This document shows positions 12,810 to 24,900 of a stretch of 64,000 nt of DNA, in pieces. The translations under genes and the position numbers were made by a program. The notes below the pieces were generated by a model. That model saw only the letters and a list, made by a program, of their open reading frames with translations, did not search any database and was not told the DNA's origin. The stretch comes from Vespula vulgaris (lineage: Eukaryota > Arthropoda > Insecta > Hymenoptera > Vespidae), in contig NC_066605.1 of NCBI RefSeq assembly GCF_905475345.1, forward strand, positions 3,497,501 through 3,561,500, read 5' to 3'. Positions within the stretch are counted from its first letter, which is position 1. Each line of letters starts with the position of its first letter.

Positions 12810-13346
12810 TTATAAGGCATTTCCATGTCCAAAGCCATCATGGAATTCCAAATCATTTATATCTGCATCAACATTGGCTTTCTTATCACTAGGTCCTAAT
12901 CCTCATCTATAACCAGCATCATCTTTTGTCGGCCTTGAAGCCTAATTTCTTGGTCTAGGTTTCGAAATCTTAGACCTAACTTTTCTCTTAAACGTAAATA
13001 GAACTATTTCTGAAAGTAGATGTAAGAATCTATATAAATATTCAATTCCCTCCTTGGTTAAATATCAATAAATCACCAAGCAAATTGTTCTTTGAAATAA
13101 CTTCTGGTTTTGAGGAACTAGACAATTATGAAAAAATTGTTAAAATGAAAATACATGTATAATGATAACTTATTCTAAAATTAAACATCAAGATATAATT
13201 TACCTATACTGCTTTAATAACTTCCAAATTTAAAATTGTTTCTAATTCAAGGTGTTTCATAGCTGGTAGTTGTTTTTTGCTATCATTATATCTTCTTTAA
13301 AAAGGTACTTATATATAGCCACACGATTCTTTTTTGGCATCAACAT
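12810..13346 (-). pseudogene. RpS10: Ribosomal protein S10 pseudogene, intron retained
   Basis: The minus strand opens with MLMPKKNRVAIYKYLFKE, the start of eukaryotic ribosomal protein eS10 (RpS10), a 40S subunit protein. Segment A (13346-13204) continues through LELETILNLEVIKAV, then a TAG where the family has glutamine. An 86-bp intron (13203-13118, GT...TAG) follows, and segment B (13117-12810) reads SYFKEQFAW, a TGA at the conserved arginine, a frameshift, YLTKEGIEYL, then a C-terminus matching the end of S10 (GPSDKKANVDADINDLEFH, then GFGHG). At least three stops plus a frameshift make it non-functional. The retained intron and the acceptor-like CCAG just before the ATG show it arose by DNA duplication and not by retrotransposition. 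Identification is from recalled family sequence. Confidence 0.88.
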
Positions 13347-15050
13347 TCTGGTAATAATAAAAATAATTATCTTATATTATTATTGATGATTTGATGTATT
13401 ATATATTGTATTATAATGATAAGTAGTTCTACTAATTTGTTACTATAAAGGCTTGAACAGATGGAAACATTAGGTTCACCAACATATCCCATAGGCAATA
13501 ATACAGAAATGATAAAATTACACGTATAAAATAAGCCAGATGTAAAAAGATATCAGTATTTCTATCAAAAACAAGTTAGGTTATGAACTTTTAACATATA
13601 TATATTAATATTTAGTTTGATAAAATCTTAATTTCTCAGATTATATAGCATAAACAATTGATCATATGTTTAATGCAACATTATACGAAATAATATATTT
13701 CTAATAACGTATTTAGTTCATAAGTACTTGATACATTTTAAAATTTGAACTGATTGGCAAATTTCTAATAAAATGATAATGATAGATATAATGATAGATA
13801 TAACGTAAAACGTACTCGTAGATCTCTGATTTTATTTAATTTCTTGTGGAATACTTGATGAAAACAACTATATCATTCGAAAACTCGAGTGAAAAGAAAA
13901 GTTTACTTCTTGTAACATTCCTTGTTAGATTCGTAGAACTACGTTGTTTTCTTATGTGTCATTAATTCTGATTGGCCTCACATTCGGTGAGACTCGTAGG
14001 CCATGCTTCTTTTCTTTCATTTGGTAATTTTGATTGGCAATACCATAATCATTGTGGTTCAAACGATCAACCACATCGGCAATGAACAAAATGTAAGTAC
14101 ATTTTATGGTTACGTTCTAATGCAATTATTTGAAATTCATTATCAGATAAGATTGTCTTTTGTCTCATAACACGCATGATATGTTAATGTGGAAAAAGAA
14201 ATATTACAGTACTTCTTAATCCTTTGCATTACTATTTATTATTATTCTATATCTGTTATTATTTATTACTACCATTATTCATAGCGAGACCTGTTTCAAG
14301 TAAAAGATGAATGGCTGCTTCGAAAATGCCATATTCTGATATAATTAATTTGTTTGTAGATTCAGGCGTAAATATATGAAAATTAACTTTGTTTTTTGAA
14401 ATGAAACTTCTTAGGGCGAGATGAATTTTAGTGCGAGATGAATTAGGGTGAAACGAAGAGTGAAACATGGGGAGAGGTCTTATTTTTTGGTATACTGATG
14501 TAATGTTTTGGTAAAAATTGAGAATACTGAGGACTACAAAATTTGAAATGCACTATTAAAAAAAAATCATCGTAACATGTGTTACGTCTCAAAAACCTTG
14601 AGCTTCGCGAAAATAAATTTTCTTCGAATAATTCCTGCTATGTAAGATGATGTGTCTTTTTGATTCTCAATTGTTTTGTGAAGTTCTATAGCACGGGACT
14701 TGCACCCAACGGTATGCTAGGTGACGTGTGCAAGCCAATCAAATGACATTTACCTTTACTTTTGACGAATGGTATGCTTGGTTTATCTATTCTTCGGTGA
14801 TGAGGATTGGTTGACGGGGACACACATTGGATTGAACTTTTTTTATTGGTGAATACAATACATTATCGCCAAATAGGCCGATTCGGTTTTCCTCGGTTTG
14901 ATTGGCGGTGAAATCGAACAGAAGAGCTTGTCAACTATGCCGCGAAAAACGAATTCCTCGATTGTATTTAAGCGATTTGTAAATAAAAGTGAAATTAAGA
15001 TTCGTGTCAATTAGAATTGAAAGAGCAAGTTGCTTGCATAGACACAACTG

Positions 15051-15080
15051 GAATTATTAACTTAAACTGTTTAATAATTC
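15051..15080. repeat. Small inverted repeat (hairpin)
   Basis: GAATTATTAA at 15051-15060 is followed by its reverse complement TTAATAATTC at 15071-15080, leaving a loop of about 10 nt. It may be incidental, since the sequence is AT-rich. Confidence 0.6.
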
Positions 15081-15240
15081 TCAATTTATTTAAAACGTTA
15101 TTTAAAACAATAACGAATAGATACAAGAATGATGACTGGTTCGAGACAATAATAATAACTAAAAAATAAGTAAAAATAAATAATAACTGAGAATAACTCC
15201 AACAAAGACTGAGTTAAATAAATCGTAAGCAATAACTTGA

Positions 15241-15425
15241 TAATTAATACAGCAAAAAATCTAAGTAAAAACCGAACAATAATCGTAATAATTAGCGGAG
15301 CGAAAAATCTAACTAATAATAATCTAAACACAATAATCATAACAATTAATACAGCGAGATGATCTAAGCAACAATCGTAGTAATAATCGTAATAATTAAT
15401 ACACCGATATGATCTAAGTAACAAC
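15241..15425. repeat. Degenerate minisatellite, about four units
   Basis: Units of about 36-54 bp share the order TAATTAATACAGC, then a purine-rich stretch, ATCTAAGTAA, and AATAATCG. Copies start near 15241, 15286, 15340 and 15391. The long minus-strand ORF across it is a by-product of the repeat. Confidence 0.6.
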
Positions 15426-16734
15426 ACTGTCGAGACAGCGTGCGCGGCCAATTAAATTAGGAGCGTTGGCCAATCAACGAGAGGTGAATTGCTTGCGATG
15501 TCGTCATTGGCTCATCGTAGTTCTCCCCCTAGCTGGCGGCGGAGACGTCCAATGACGACTGCGGACGTTTGGGATGCTTCTTGCTGGTGGGGATGAGGCT
15601 TTGTAGACTTGGCGCACATGTCTCACATCTTTGTTGGCGTTTGTTGTTCCTTCGCTTTTCATTGTTTAGGCATGTTTTTCTTTGCATACGATAGGAGTCT
15701 TTGTTTATATTTATGATAAACATAGTTAAAATAATATAATTCTTATATTGGTTAGGGTAGATTTCCATTTCAATTTTACAAAGGAGATATCGCTTATTTA
15801 TGATTATATAGTTTTATTTTAAGTCTAGAATCAGCGTAGGACGTAATACATAAGCATATCTTTCTTTTTCACTAGACTTATCTTACTCTCACCTTACGCT
15901 CGAAGAGAATATGACTGTAGCGACGCATATGGGCAAGATACGTACTACATACGTAAACGGGGAACAGTGTCTCCACTATGCTTTTATCGTATCGGTGTAT
16001 AAGCTTTAGTAGATAAGTTAGGTAATACTTCTCTCACGCGTCATAACAATCGGTTTCGTGTAGATAGGATAAATAGTTAGAGGCTGTGACCTCACACTTT
16101 TCAATTCTTCACATGTGTATCTTCTTTGATGGTAACGTGTTTCTTGCATTAAATCATGTTAGGTACGATGTCAGTACGCATTTGTTTCAAGCCAAATCTG
16201 TATTTCAGGACAAATAAATAATAAATATAATTGATGCATATAATAATTAGTATATAAATTTGCGACAATAAACAAGATTTTAAACAATGTTTTGTTACAA
16301 ATAATTAGTGAATATTTATTATATTATATATATATATATATATATACTTACTATATTATTATATTATATATTATTATTGTAGTAATGGCAGCAATATCAG
16401 TATTAATATAAAGTGAACTCCTACAAAGGAAACCATACAAAATAATAGTGAGAATAAAACCTCGTAGATAATATGGAAGCCAACTCGTATTTTGTATCAT
16501 ATATGTTGTATTTGTATATTATGTAAAAATAACATATAATATATAAGTGTTTGTTGTTGTTCACTAATTACTATTTTTTTTAAGTAATTTACAAACGTAT
16601 ATACTTTATATGTATTTATCATTAAAAAAAATTCTATTACTGCTATGTCCTAACTAGTATAGATCACCGCGAAACCTATGTCAACTATCAAGGAAGGAAA
16701 TAAATATGAAATTGTATAGTAACAGCATACTAAA

Positions 16735-16985
16735 TTATTAAATAAGGAGAAGAAAGTTGTTGATAATTTTTGTTTACATCGATACAAAAAAAAAAAAAAA
16801 ACAACAAGGGAAAAATTCAGACTTGAATCTACGTTTTCTGAATTACGAATTTAGATGTTGGCCAATACATACATTGCTTGTAGAGTCTCCATGTTTCTAA
16901 TCTATAAAATATAAGAAAACTACAATTTATTTTTTAAATTTAACAATATTTTGGAAATTTAAATCCATTGACATGATTTTTAATT
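16735..16985 (+). repeat. Dispersed repeat, copy 2
   Basis: Second copy of the 235-bp sequence at 11875-12110, same orientation, with a longer A-run after GATAC. The next 700 bp to about 17650 are AT-rich with no recognised gene. Confidence 0.7.
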
Positions 16986-17661
16986 CTTTATTTAACACTT
17001 TATTTAATTCGTTATTGAATACCGTAGGATAGTATTTCAAAAATTTTTGAATTGTTGAGAGGTGGCATGATACAGAAAAAGCCGGGAAACACTTCATTAT
17101 AGTCAAATATTTTGTAAACTTTTTGCAAACTCAACTTAGTTCGTAGAAAATAAATAAATTTTAAAGAGAGTAAGAAAATTTTCTTTTTAAATTTTCTTCG
17201 AAGAGAAAATTTTTTATCTTATTTCTTACCAAATGTACAAAATCAAATGGATAAAATTCCTACAAAATGTAGATCATACGAAATGAGTACTCCGAAGAGT
17301 ACGGTTAACTTAAGGACGGTTAATTTATATATAGATCTAATGTATATATGTAATAATGATCTAATTGATCTTTTGTAACACATTATATTGCTTGATATAC
17401 CTTCTATAGTTAAAAAAAAATTACTTATAAGAAAACACTCATATATAATTGTTTGTCATATATAATTGTTTAAAAATTTAATAATCATAAATTACTTTTA
17501 AATACTTGTCTCGATTATATCCATCAGAATGTTTATTAAATTATTTCAAAGAAACTGAAGTTTTAATAATCGCTATTTTAATTAATATCCTTTAAAATGT
17601 TATTTTATCGTATAACAATATAAACGTGTAATGTCAGTATGTAGATACATAATAAAAAACA

Positions 17662-17664
<3 letters not shown>

Positions 17665-17732
<68 letters not shown>
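17665..17732. repeat. (GT)n-(AT)n compound microsatellite
   Basis: About fifteen GT units pass directly into an AT run, 250 bp upstream of the pseudogene start at 17982. Confidence 0.95.
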
Positions 17733-17738
<6 letters not shown>

Positions 17739-17981
17739 CAAATTTAACAAGAATGGTAAATGAAAAGATAATTATCAATTGATCGATAATAAATTTTTTT
17801 CACATCAGGATGATAATCATAATAATCTAAATGACAATATTTCTCTCAATAGTACAGAAATTTATTCTTGTGCGACTTTTTTCGTAATCAGATAGAAATT
17901 TTCTTATTTTCTTTAGAACGTAGTCGTTCATTTATTTAATTTGAAGAATAGAGCCATATCATTTAATCGACAGACGAAAAA

Positions 17982-19577
17982 AATGATATTCGTAGTGCCA
18001 TTCAAGATGAATTTTCTTCCTTTTATCCTTTTTTCTTTCGTAGATTGTAAATTTTCCATAATGTGATTCTATTGTCGAACAAGCTCCTTTTATCACAGAT
18101 ATTTGCAAATTATATGGGTTGAAATTTGTGACATTTTTATATGTCAAATTAATAAAAGGTAAAGATATTCTTCATTTTCTTTTCTTCATTGCTATTATAT
18201 TTATTTTCATTTTCCCCAGAAATGAAAATGACAACGATGATATTCAAATTGAGACATTCAATTTCTCGCGAAGGTATTGCCAGCACGAATTTGTACATTT
18301 TACAACTGCAAGAATCATCGTATTGCATAGAACAAATTGTACGACTGTATTACATATCGCTGATCTCTAATTATAATACGATTAATGACTTCTTTTTACC
18401 AACAAGTACTTTTGACATGTTCTCAACTGTATGGCTAGTGATATTCATTTACAAGGAAAATAGTACCGATTATTGTCACAATCCACCAGGTAATATATTT
18501 CATTCAAGATTCAACTCCGAAATAATGATCCGTTATGGTACGAAAAATATTTTACGAGAATGGTACTCGGTCAATACCAATCAAATCGAGATCAGTGATG
18601 CAACAACATGGAGCTTAGAAAAAGGAATCATTAAAATGGTTTAGATTCTGTTTACGATAGAAGACATTATTTACAGGATCTATCTATGAGAGCTGTTTCA
18701 TTCAAGGTAAAAGATTTTCATTTGTATACTATTTTTATTTTCTACTTCAAAAATTTTGCCTTTATTTTTTTCTTTTTTTTTACTTCTTTTCTTGCATTAC
18801 GATACACCACTCGTAAACGTAAAGAAGGATGGAGAATTAAGTGATTTTTTCGGTAAAATATTAAAAGAACTTTCTGTAACTCTCAATTTTAGTTTTAATA
18901 TTATCTAGGAAATGGAAGAATCTGGAAGATGAAATTCAAAAGAAAAAATTTGATCCGGTGGAATTAGAGAATTATATGCTGGACGTGCTGACGTTTCTAT
19001 TTTAGATATTATTATTAGTAATGATAGATTTAATTTAGTTGACTATACGCATTCTCTTTTCAACTACAAGAACATTCTCGTTATTCAAAAACCAAAAAAT
19101 TTACTATGCAATATGATTCATATTGACAACGAACGTATAATCTGTTTTGCTATAATTTTATCTAAGTACAATCCATTTTTCAAATCAATTTTCAGTAAGA
19201 ACACAAAAATCTAATAACGTAAATTATTATTTATCGTACGTTAAAGCACTAGATTGCAGAAATTTATTAACAGTGGTATGATAAATCGTTTAAAATACAG
19301 GGTCTTTAAAAAGAAATCTGATGACTTGGTCAAGTATCAACCGATTCGCCTAACCGATGTAATGTCATTTATTTTTTTCATCTTATTTGGTATCGTATTG
19401 AGTATTTGTATTTCAATCATAAAGAAATGTATTTTCGTTTCTAAAAGAAGGAATATGTCGATTTTAAATCGTATTCCGTCGATTAAACCATTAAAATTTT
19501 ATAGAAGAAAGAAGAAAATTATTAGAAATATTGCAATGAATTACAAAAATACTAGATGTGCTCTTATAAAATATTAA
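17982..19577 (+). pseudogene. Ionotropic receptor pseudogene lacking exons 4-6
   Basis: Remnant of an IR gene. Exon 1 (about 17982-18158) is degenerate and runs into TGA, although the 3' half (ITDICKLYG) is readable. Exon 2 (18220-18706) is nearly complete, but a net 1-bp loss at the VPDS motif turns it into a stop. Exon 3 (from about 18801) has lost its acceptor AG and carries TAG and TGA codons. At about 19103 exon 3 joins directly to the middle of exon 7 (CNMIHIDNERIICFAIILSK region), so exons 4, 5, 6 and part of 7 (M1, pore and M3) are gone. Exon 8 (19253-19577) is open to a normal stop and keeps M4 and the basic tail. It cannot make a channel. It is the only plus copy between the left gene and the run of minus copies. 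Confidence 0.9.
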
Positions 19578-21021
19578 GAATAATGTCCGTGTTTAATGAA
19601 TTTTTAAATTCAGAATATAATTTTTAATGAAATAGGTAGATGTAATCTTTTGATCTAACCAATTATTATTTAATAGCCATTAAAAGTCAGTTGATTGGCA
19701 TTTCAACAAGTTATTTTAGCATTTCTTTTGGATGTAACCATTTTACACTAATTCTCACTAAATTTCCATATATTTCGTAGGAAGTAATGTAACTTCATCA
19801 AAAGCAAGCTATTTAGTTTATACTTTGTATATGTAAGTTATATCTTTGTAAATGTAAATATATTCTAAATAAAGAAGCTGCAAAAGATATTGTAACCTTA
19901 AAATTATTTTTCAAAAGAATAGTTGGATTCTGACCAATGATGTCTTTGAAACTCTTTATTCTTGCGAGGATACACGTGAAAAAAATTTCATCTTGAGTTT
20001 TAAAATTAAAATCAGTTTCTCCTCAGTGTTTTTTAACAAATCTCCATTGATCTTCAGATTTTAAATCCCACTGTGTTGATCATGAAATATAATTTCCTTG
20101 CATTTTGTACAGCGAAACACTTCTTTCTTTTGATTCTTCCTAGGTTTTTGTTTTCAAATAATGATGTTATAACTGACGAGTATTCAATAGGTTGACGGCG
20201 AAGTAATTTTAATCAATAAATGTACGGAACATCCTAATGAATATATTCTTGATATATATTCATTATGATCAGAAAAAGTTTTAATTTTATATACATTGTC
20301 TTGCTGCCATCTTCAGTTTCTGTCAAATAATTATACAACAATAACAAATAAATGTACTGGAAGCACGTAAATTGTAAGATGAACTATCATATTGAAATGA
20401 TAGTTAAATGTTAACTCTTATTCGCATACACGCTCATATGAAAATATATAAGTGAATAAATAAGTGTTTAATATAAATCTGTTAGAACTATTGTTGAAAA
20501 AGTAATGGAACGATATATATATATATGTATTTTCTATAAAATATTTACCATATTGTTTTTAAAAATAAATTAGTTATTAACTAATTATCAATAGTATAAT
20601 CGTTAATTGTACTAGTTCAATATCGTAAAATAGTATAATCGTTATATGATTACAGATAATTAAATTAATCATGATCTTTGATTATATGATATTAACTATT
20701 TTTCTTAATTATTAATCAATGCTACTAATTATTAAATAATCATAATCAATAACCCGATTTCACTTATTAATTACATTATATTTTGTCCTACATTCTTTAT
20801 TAGTACATATTCATATTGTCTATATTGTTTATATTTTTATGCATACAAAAATTTAATTTTTCATTTATGTCTGAAACTTAGCACTAATTTTAATGCATGT
20901 GTATCTGAATGTTTTTAACCCTAAGGAGTTCCACTTTATAAGAAATAGAAGGATATCTATATTATATTACTGCGCTGGATAATAGTCGAATTTGGAAATC
21001 CCATAATAATCCTTCTTCTTC

Positions 21022-21141
21022 ATGGCTCTGAAGATCGAACATATTTTTGAACATTTTAAATGGAAGAAATTGAAGTATTTTGCTTACGGTTCGTATTTGA
21101 CTCCGAGAGATTACTGTTTTCGGAAAATTGAGAGAAATGAT
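21022..21141 (+). other. Candidate exon relic resembling MICU-type EF-hand protein
   Basis: A 40-codon open stretch ends in a good donor (GAT|GTAAGA) and includes FEHFKWKKLKYF and GSYLTPRDYCF. The second part resembles the YMTPRDFLFS motif I recall from mitochondrial calcium uptake (MICU2/3) proteins. No second exon was found nearby. It may be an exon-sized relic or a coincidence. Confidence 0.25.
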
Positions 21142-21639
21142 GTAAGACACAATTATTATAATAATTTAATACGGTAATATGTTTCTAAAAAGAATTAAAA
21201 ACTTTTAATTTATTATCTATACGAATAGATGCCGAGAAAATGTAAAAATATCCAATAAAAAGATTACCAATTATTTATAAATTCTCTTTTGTAAACGTAA
21301 TGTCAGAAAATCAAAAATTTCTTAAACAATAATCAATGTATAATATAAATGTATCCAAATTAATATATTATCTGTATATATGTAAATATTATAATATGTA
21401 TTATTATAGTATGCTAATCATATATTGTAATAGCTATCATGTGACATTTGAAATGCAGATGCAATCAAATAGATTTGTTCTAAATAGAAAAATATATTTA
21501 TTGAAAAATTCGAGGAAACCGCCTTCAAATGTACTATTCAATTACGACCCATATATAAAAAATAGCAAGTGGAATCTTTTTATTGATTATGAAAGACAGA
21601 AGTATCAAAATGAAAAGTCGTTCGAAAGAATTAAACTAT

Positions 21640-21658
21640 GGATATATATATATATATA

Positions 21659-21700
<42 letters not shown>

Positions 21701-21715
21701 TATATATATAAATAA

Positions 21716-21760
<45 letters not shown>
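21640..21760. repeat. (TA)n-(CA)n compound microsatellite
   Basis: Alternating TA, CA, TA, AATA and TA blocks. Artefactual tyrosine-isoleucine or valine-cysteine ORFs run across it on both strands. Confidence 0.95.
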
Positions 21761-21766
<6 letters not shown>

Positions 21767-21940
21767 TGAAAATATTTTCAATTTAGAAGTTGGTAGTTTC
21801 AAATTAGTTTGAGAGTTTCAACTCAAAACTTTATTAAGTAACGTAAAAGTTTATAAGCATGAATACTTATCTTTCTATTGTATTACAAAATTATAATCTG
21901 AAAATGAAAATTCATCCAGAACGAATATTGAAAATTATTG

Positions 21941-24900
21941 TTAATACTTTACACGAGCACATTTAAAATTTTCGTAATTTTTTGCAATATTTCTAATAAT
22001 TTTTTTCTTCTTTACAGGAAATATTGATGACTTAATAGACGGAATATGATGTACTATGGACTTATTTTTTCTTTTACAAACGAAAATACATTTTTCTATG
22101 ATCAGAATACAAGTACTCAAAAGGATACCAATTAAAAAGAAGGAAATAAGAGGTATAACGCTGATTAGAGGAACCGGTTGATACTTGATCAGATTATTCG
22201 ATTTCTTTTTAAATATATATTTTAAACGATTTAACATACCATTGTCGATAAATTTCTGCAACCTAGAAAAAGTTAATGTTGTAGCATACGGAAAATTATA
22301 ATGTATATTATTAAATTCTTGTATTCTTACTGAAAATTGATGACGTCGGAAAATGGATTGTGTTTAGATAAAATCATAGCAAAACTGTTTAGATGTCCTG
22401 TTTCAATACGAATTACATTGCATGGTATCTTCAGATTTCCCATTTTGTTAAATTCATCACTCGTGTATATTGCTAGTCCCCGATTTTTACACACCTGTAC
22501 TTTAATAATGGATATTATCAATAAAATTATATACAATAATGTGTGCAATGAATGTTCATGGCAAAATTTCAAAGTTGGATTCCTCATACATAGTAAAGAA
22601 AGAAATAGGTTTTGTCAACATGGTTTCGAAAATGTTTAATTTTGGAGTTATTAAGCTTTAAAGTAGGATCTTACAATAAACGATTTCGAATCAAGATGGT
22701 TCCATTTCTGGAATCAAATTTGGAGTACTAATTATATTCTGTTTAAGTATGCAAAGAAATCTAATGAATTTTTGTTGAACTGAGTATCATAATCACTCGC
22801 AAATGGATTACCGTATTCACAATCATATGTAAGTTTCTTTTGAAGCTTTTTCACAAATCATAAAGTCATGTCCGTTTGTAAGCGAGAAATGGATACTTCG
22901 AATATTTTAATGCAAGAAAATGTCAACAGTGTGCATCAAAATTCAAGCAAAGAAACATCGAAGTACTATGAAATTCCATTTAAAAGTCTTATAACTCGAA
23001 ACTTAAGTATTTCCTCATGTTGGAGCCCAGTTTCCCTTTTCCATAAATAAGTAATTCATTTATGAAACTCTGCCATATAGTTACTTTACACATAGTATAA
23101 ATGAATTTTATTTCATATTTGGTTTATAATATTTCATCGTACTCTTTCAAATGCTTCGAATTCGGTAATGGGCAAATTTTCTTCTTTTAACATCAATTTC
23201 ATAACTTTCTCTGCAAACGGATCTTTCGAAATCTGTAAGTAAATATATTTCTTTGTCTCCCTATACATATTTTTTATACATAAATATGTGCATGTAGAAT
23301 AGCACAGATTACACATATACATATGCAATGACATATATATCATACTTACTGCAAACTTATCATAGTAAGCCGTACCACGAATGACGACAAGTTGATGAGT
23401 ACCGACTGCAACGAAGTCTTCTAGTGAATCAAATGGTAAGATGTGATTTACAGACGTCAAAAAACTTATCAAAGCAGCTGAATAACTGGACCAAAAGACG
23501 ATAATCAAAAGAAATATTGAGAAGTATGCTATTCGTAACGAAAATATGTAAGTGAAATCTACAACACAGGAATACGTCGAGTAAATGAGTAAAATTAGAA
23601 GAATGAAACAAAACGCAAATCAAAAAACATTGAATCAAACCAGCAAGTCCCTGTTGACAAAATATACCCCAAATCTCCAAAAAATTATCGATCAATAAAT
23701 GGCCTATTTTACGGTCGGTTCCACTTTCTATTTTGAGGAAAACCAATAATATCGTTGTCCCAATTATCACACCGAACATAGCAATCCAAACAGAATAACT
23801 GAAAGTCTAAAAAGAAACAATTTTTTATCCATGAAACTTAACACATGAGAAAAAAAATAATAAAGAATTCGGTTGCAAGTAACCGTACTAAAAAATGAGA
23901 TGACCATTCAACCGCAAATAGTTCTGGTTTACGAATGAAGAGATAGTTTTTGGTGATCACATGAGGAAGCGCGAAGTCAACGACATTTAATCTATCATTG
24001 GTAATAGAAAAACCAGCAAGAGAAATGTCTGCTCGTCCTGCATATAATTCTGCAATTGCTCCAGTCCAAATATGTTCTTCTGGATTCCATCTTCCGAACT
24101 CTTCTACTTCTGAGACTATGTCAAAACTGAAGTTAAGAGCAACACATATTTCTCTTAGTAATTCATTGAACGTACTGCCTAATTCGCCATCCTCTTTTAA
24201 GTTTATGAATGTTGAATCCTACACAATAGAAAAAAGATAATGAAAAATAATATTTTAAAATAGAAAATAGAAAAGATATATAGAGGAAGATATTTTACCT
24301 TTACGATTACAGCTCTCATGATCAAACCCTTTAAATTATTTCTTCGTTTGTATATAAAATCAGGAACCAATTTAGTGATTCCTTTCTCTAAGCTCCAAGT
24401 AGCTACATCATTGATCTCGATTTGATTCGTATCGATTGAATACCATTCTCGTAAAATATTTTCCGTACCACAGCGGATCACCATTTCGGTGTTGAATCTT
24501 AAATGAAATATATTACCTGGTGGATTGTGACAATAATCGGTACTATTTTCTTTGTAAATGAATATCACTAGCCACACAGCTGAAGACATGTCAAAGGTAC
24601 GTGTTGCAAAAGAGAAGTCATTAATCGTATTATAATTAGATATTAACACTATGAAATATGGTTGTACAATTTGTTTTAAATAGTACGATGATTCTTGCAA
24701 TTGTGAAAAGTACCAATTCGTGCTCGCAATCCCTTCGTTAGAAAGTGAACGCCTCAAATTGAACATCATCGTTGTCATTTCCATTTCTGAGGAAAATGAA
24801 AATAAATATAATAGCAATGAAGAAAAGGAAATGAAAAATATTTTTACCTTTTACCGATTCGGTGTATAAAAATATTATAGATTGCAGTTTGTTTAATTTG

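Larger units (their letters stand above)
13900..16150. other. GC-richer CCAAT-rich block, possible transposon or regulatory relic
   Basis: This block is visibly richer in G+C than its surroundings and contains no IR sequence. At least ten CCAAT or ATTGG pentamers, several within NGCCAATCA-type contexts, lie between 13969 and 15553. A TATTTAAG near 14966 is followed by AATAAA at 14981, an arrangement seen in LTRs but also found by chance. A small hairpin sits at 15051-15080 and a degenerate minisatellite at 15241-15425. ORFs here are short or repeat-derived. It may be a decayed retroelement or a promoter or non-coding RNA locus; no terminal repeats could be defined. Confidence 0.35.
19578..21940. 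other. Intergenic sequence between divergent-state IR copies
   Basis: AT-rich intergenic DNA between the 3' ends of a plus and a minus IR copy. It holds one coding-like segment (21022-21141) and a compound TA/CA microsatellite (about 21640-21760). The 158-codon ORF at 21336-21812 runs through that microsatellite and is not credible as a gene. Confidence 0.5.

Noticed and set aside
14003..14092. ATG with a hydrophobic 30-codon stretch ending before GTAAGT, like a signal-peptide exon
   Set aside because: No downstream exon could be found and the region shows no other coding sign.
15098..15451. 117-codon minus-strand ORF
   Set aside because: It runs through the degenerate minisatellite; leucine/tyrosine runs come from AATAAT and similar repeats.
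15529..15768. 79-codon minus-strand ORF in the GC-richer block
   Set aside because: No recognisable domain, no splice context, and only expected length for its composition.
14570..16150. Complete LTR retrotransposon
   Set aside because: No paired terminal repeats, primer site or reverse transcriptase sequence could be found.
21336..21812. 158-codon plus-strand ORF, longest outside receptor exons
   Set aside because: Its second half is a TA/CA microsatellite and the first half has AT-biased composition with no splice or family signal.
22337..22639. 100-codon ORF antisense to exon 7 of an intact receptor
   Set aside because: Shadow of the real coding strand; similar antisense frames appear at exons 3 and 8 of several copies.
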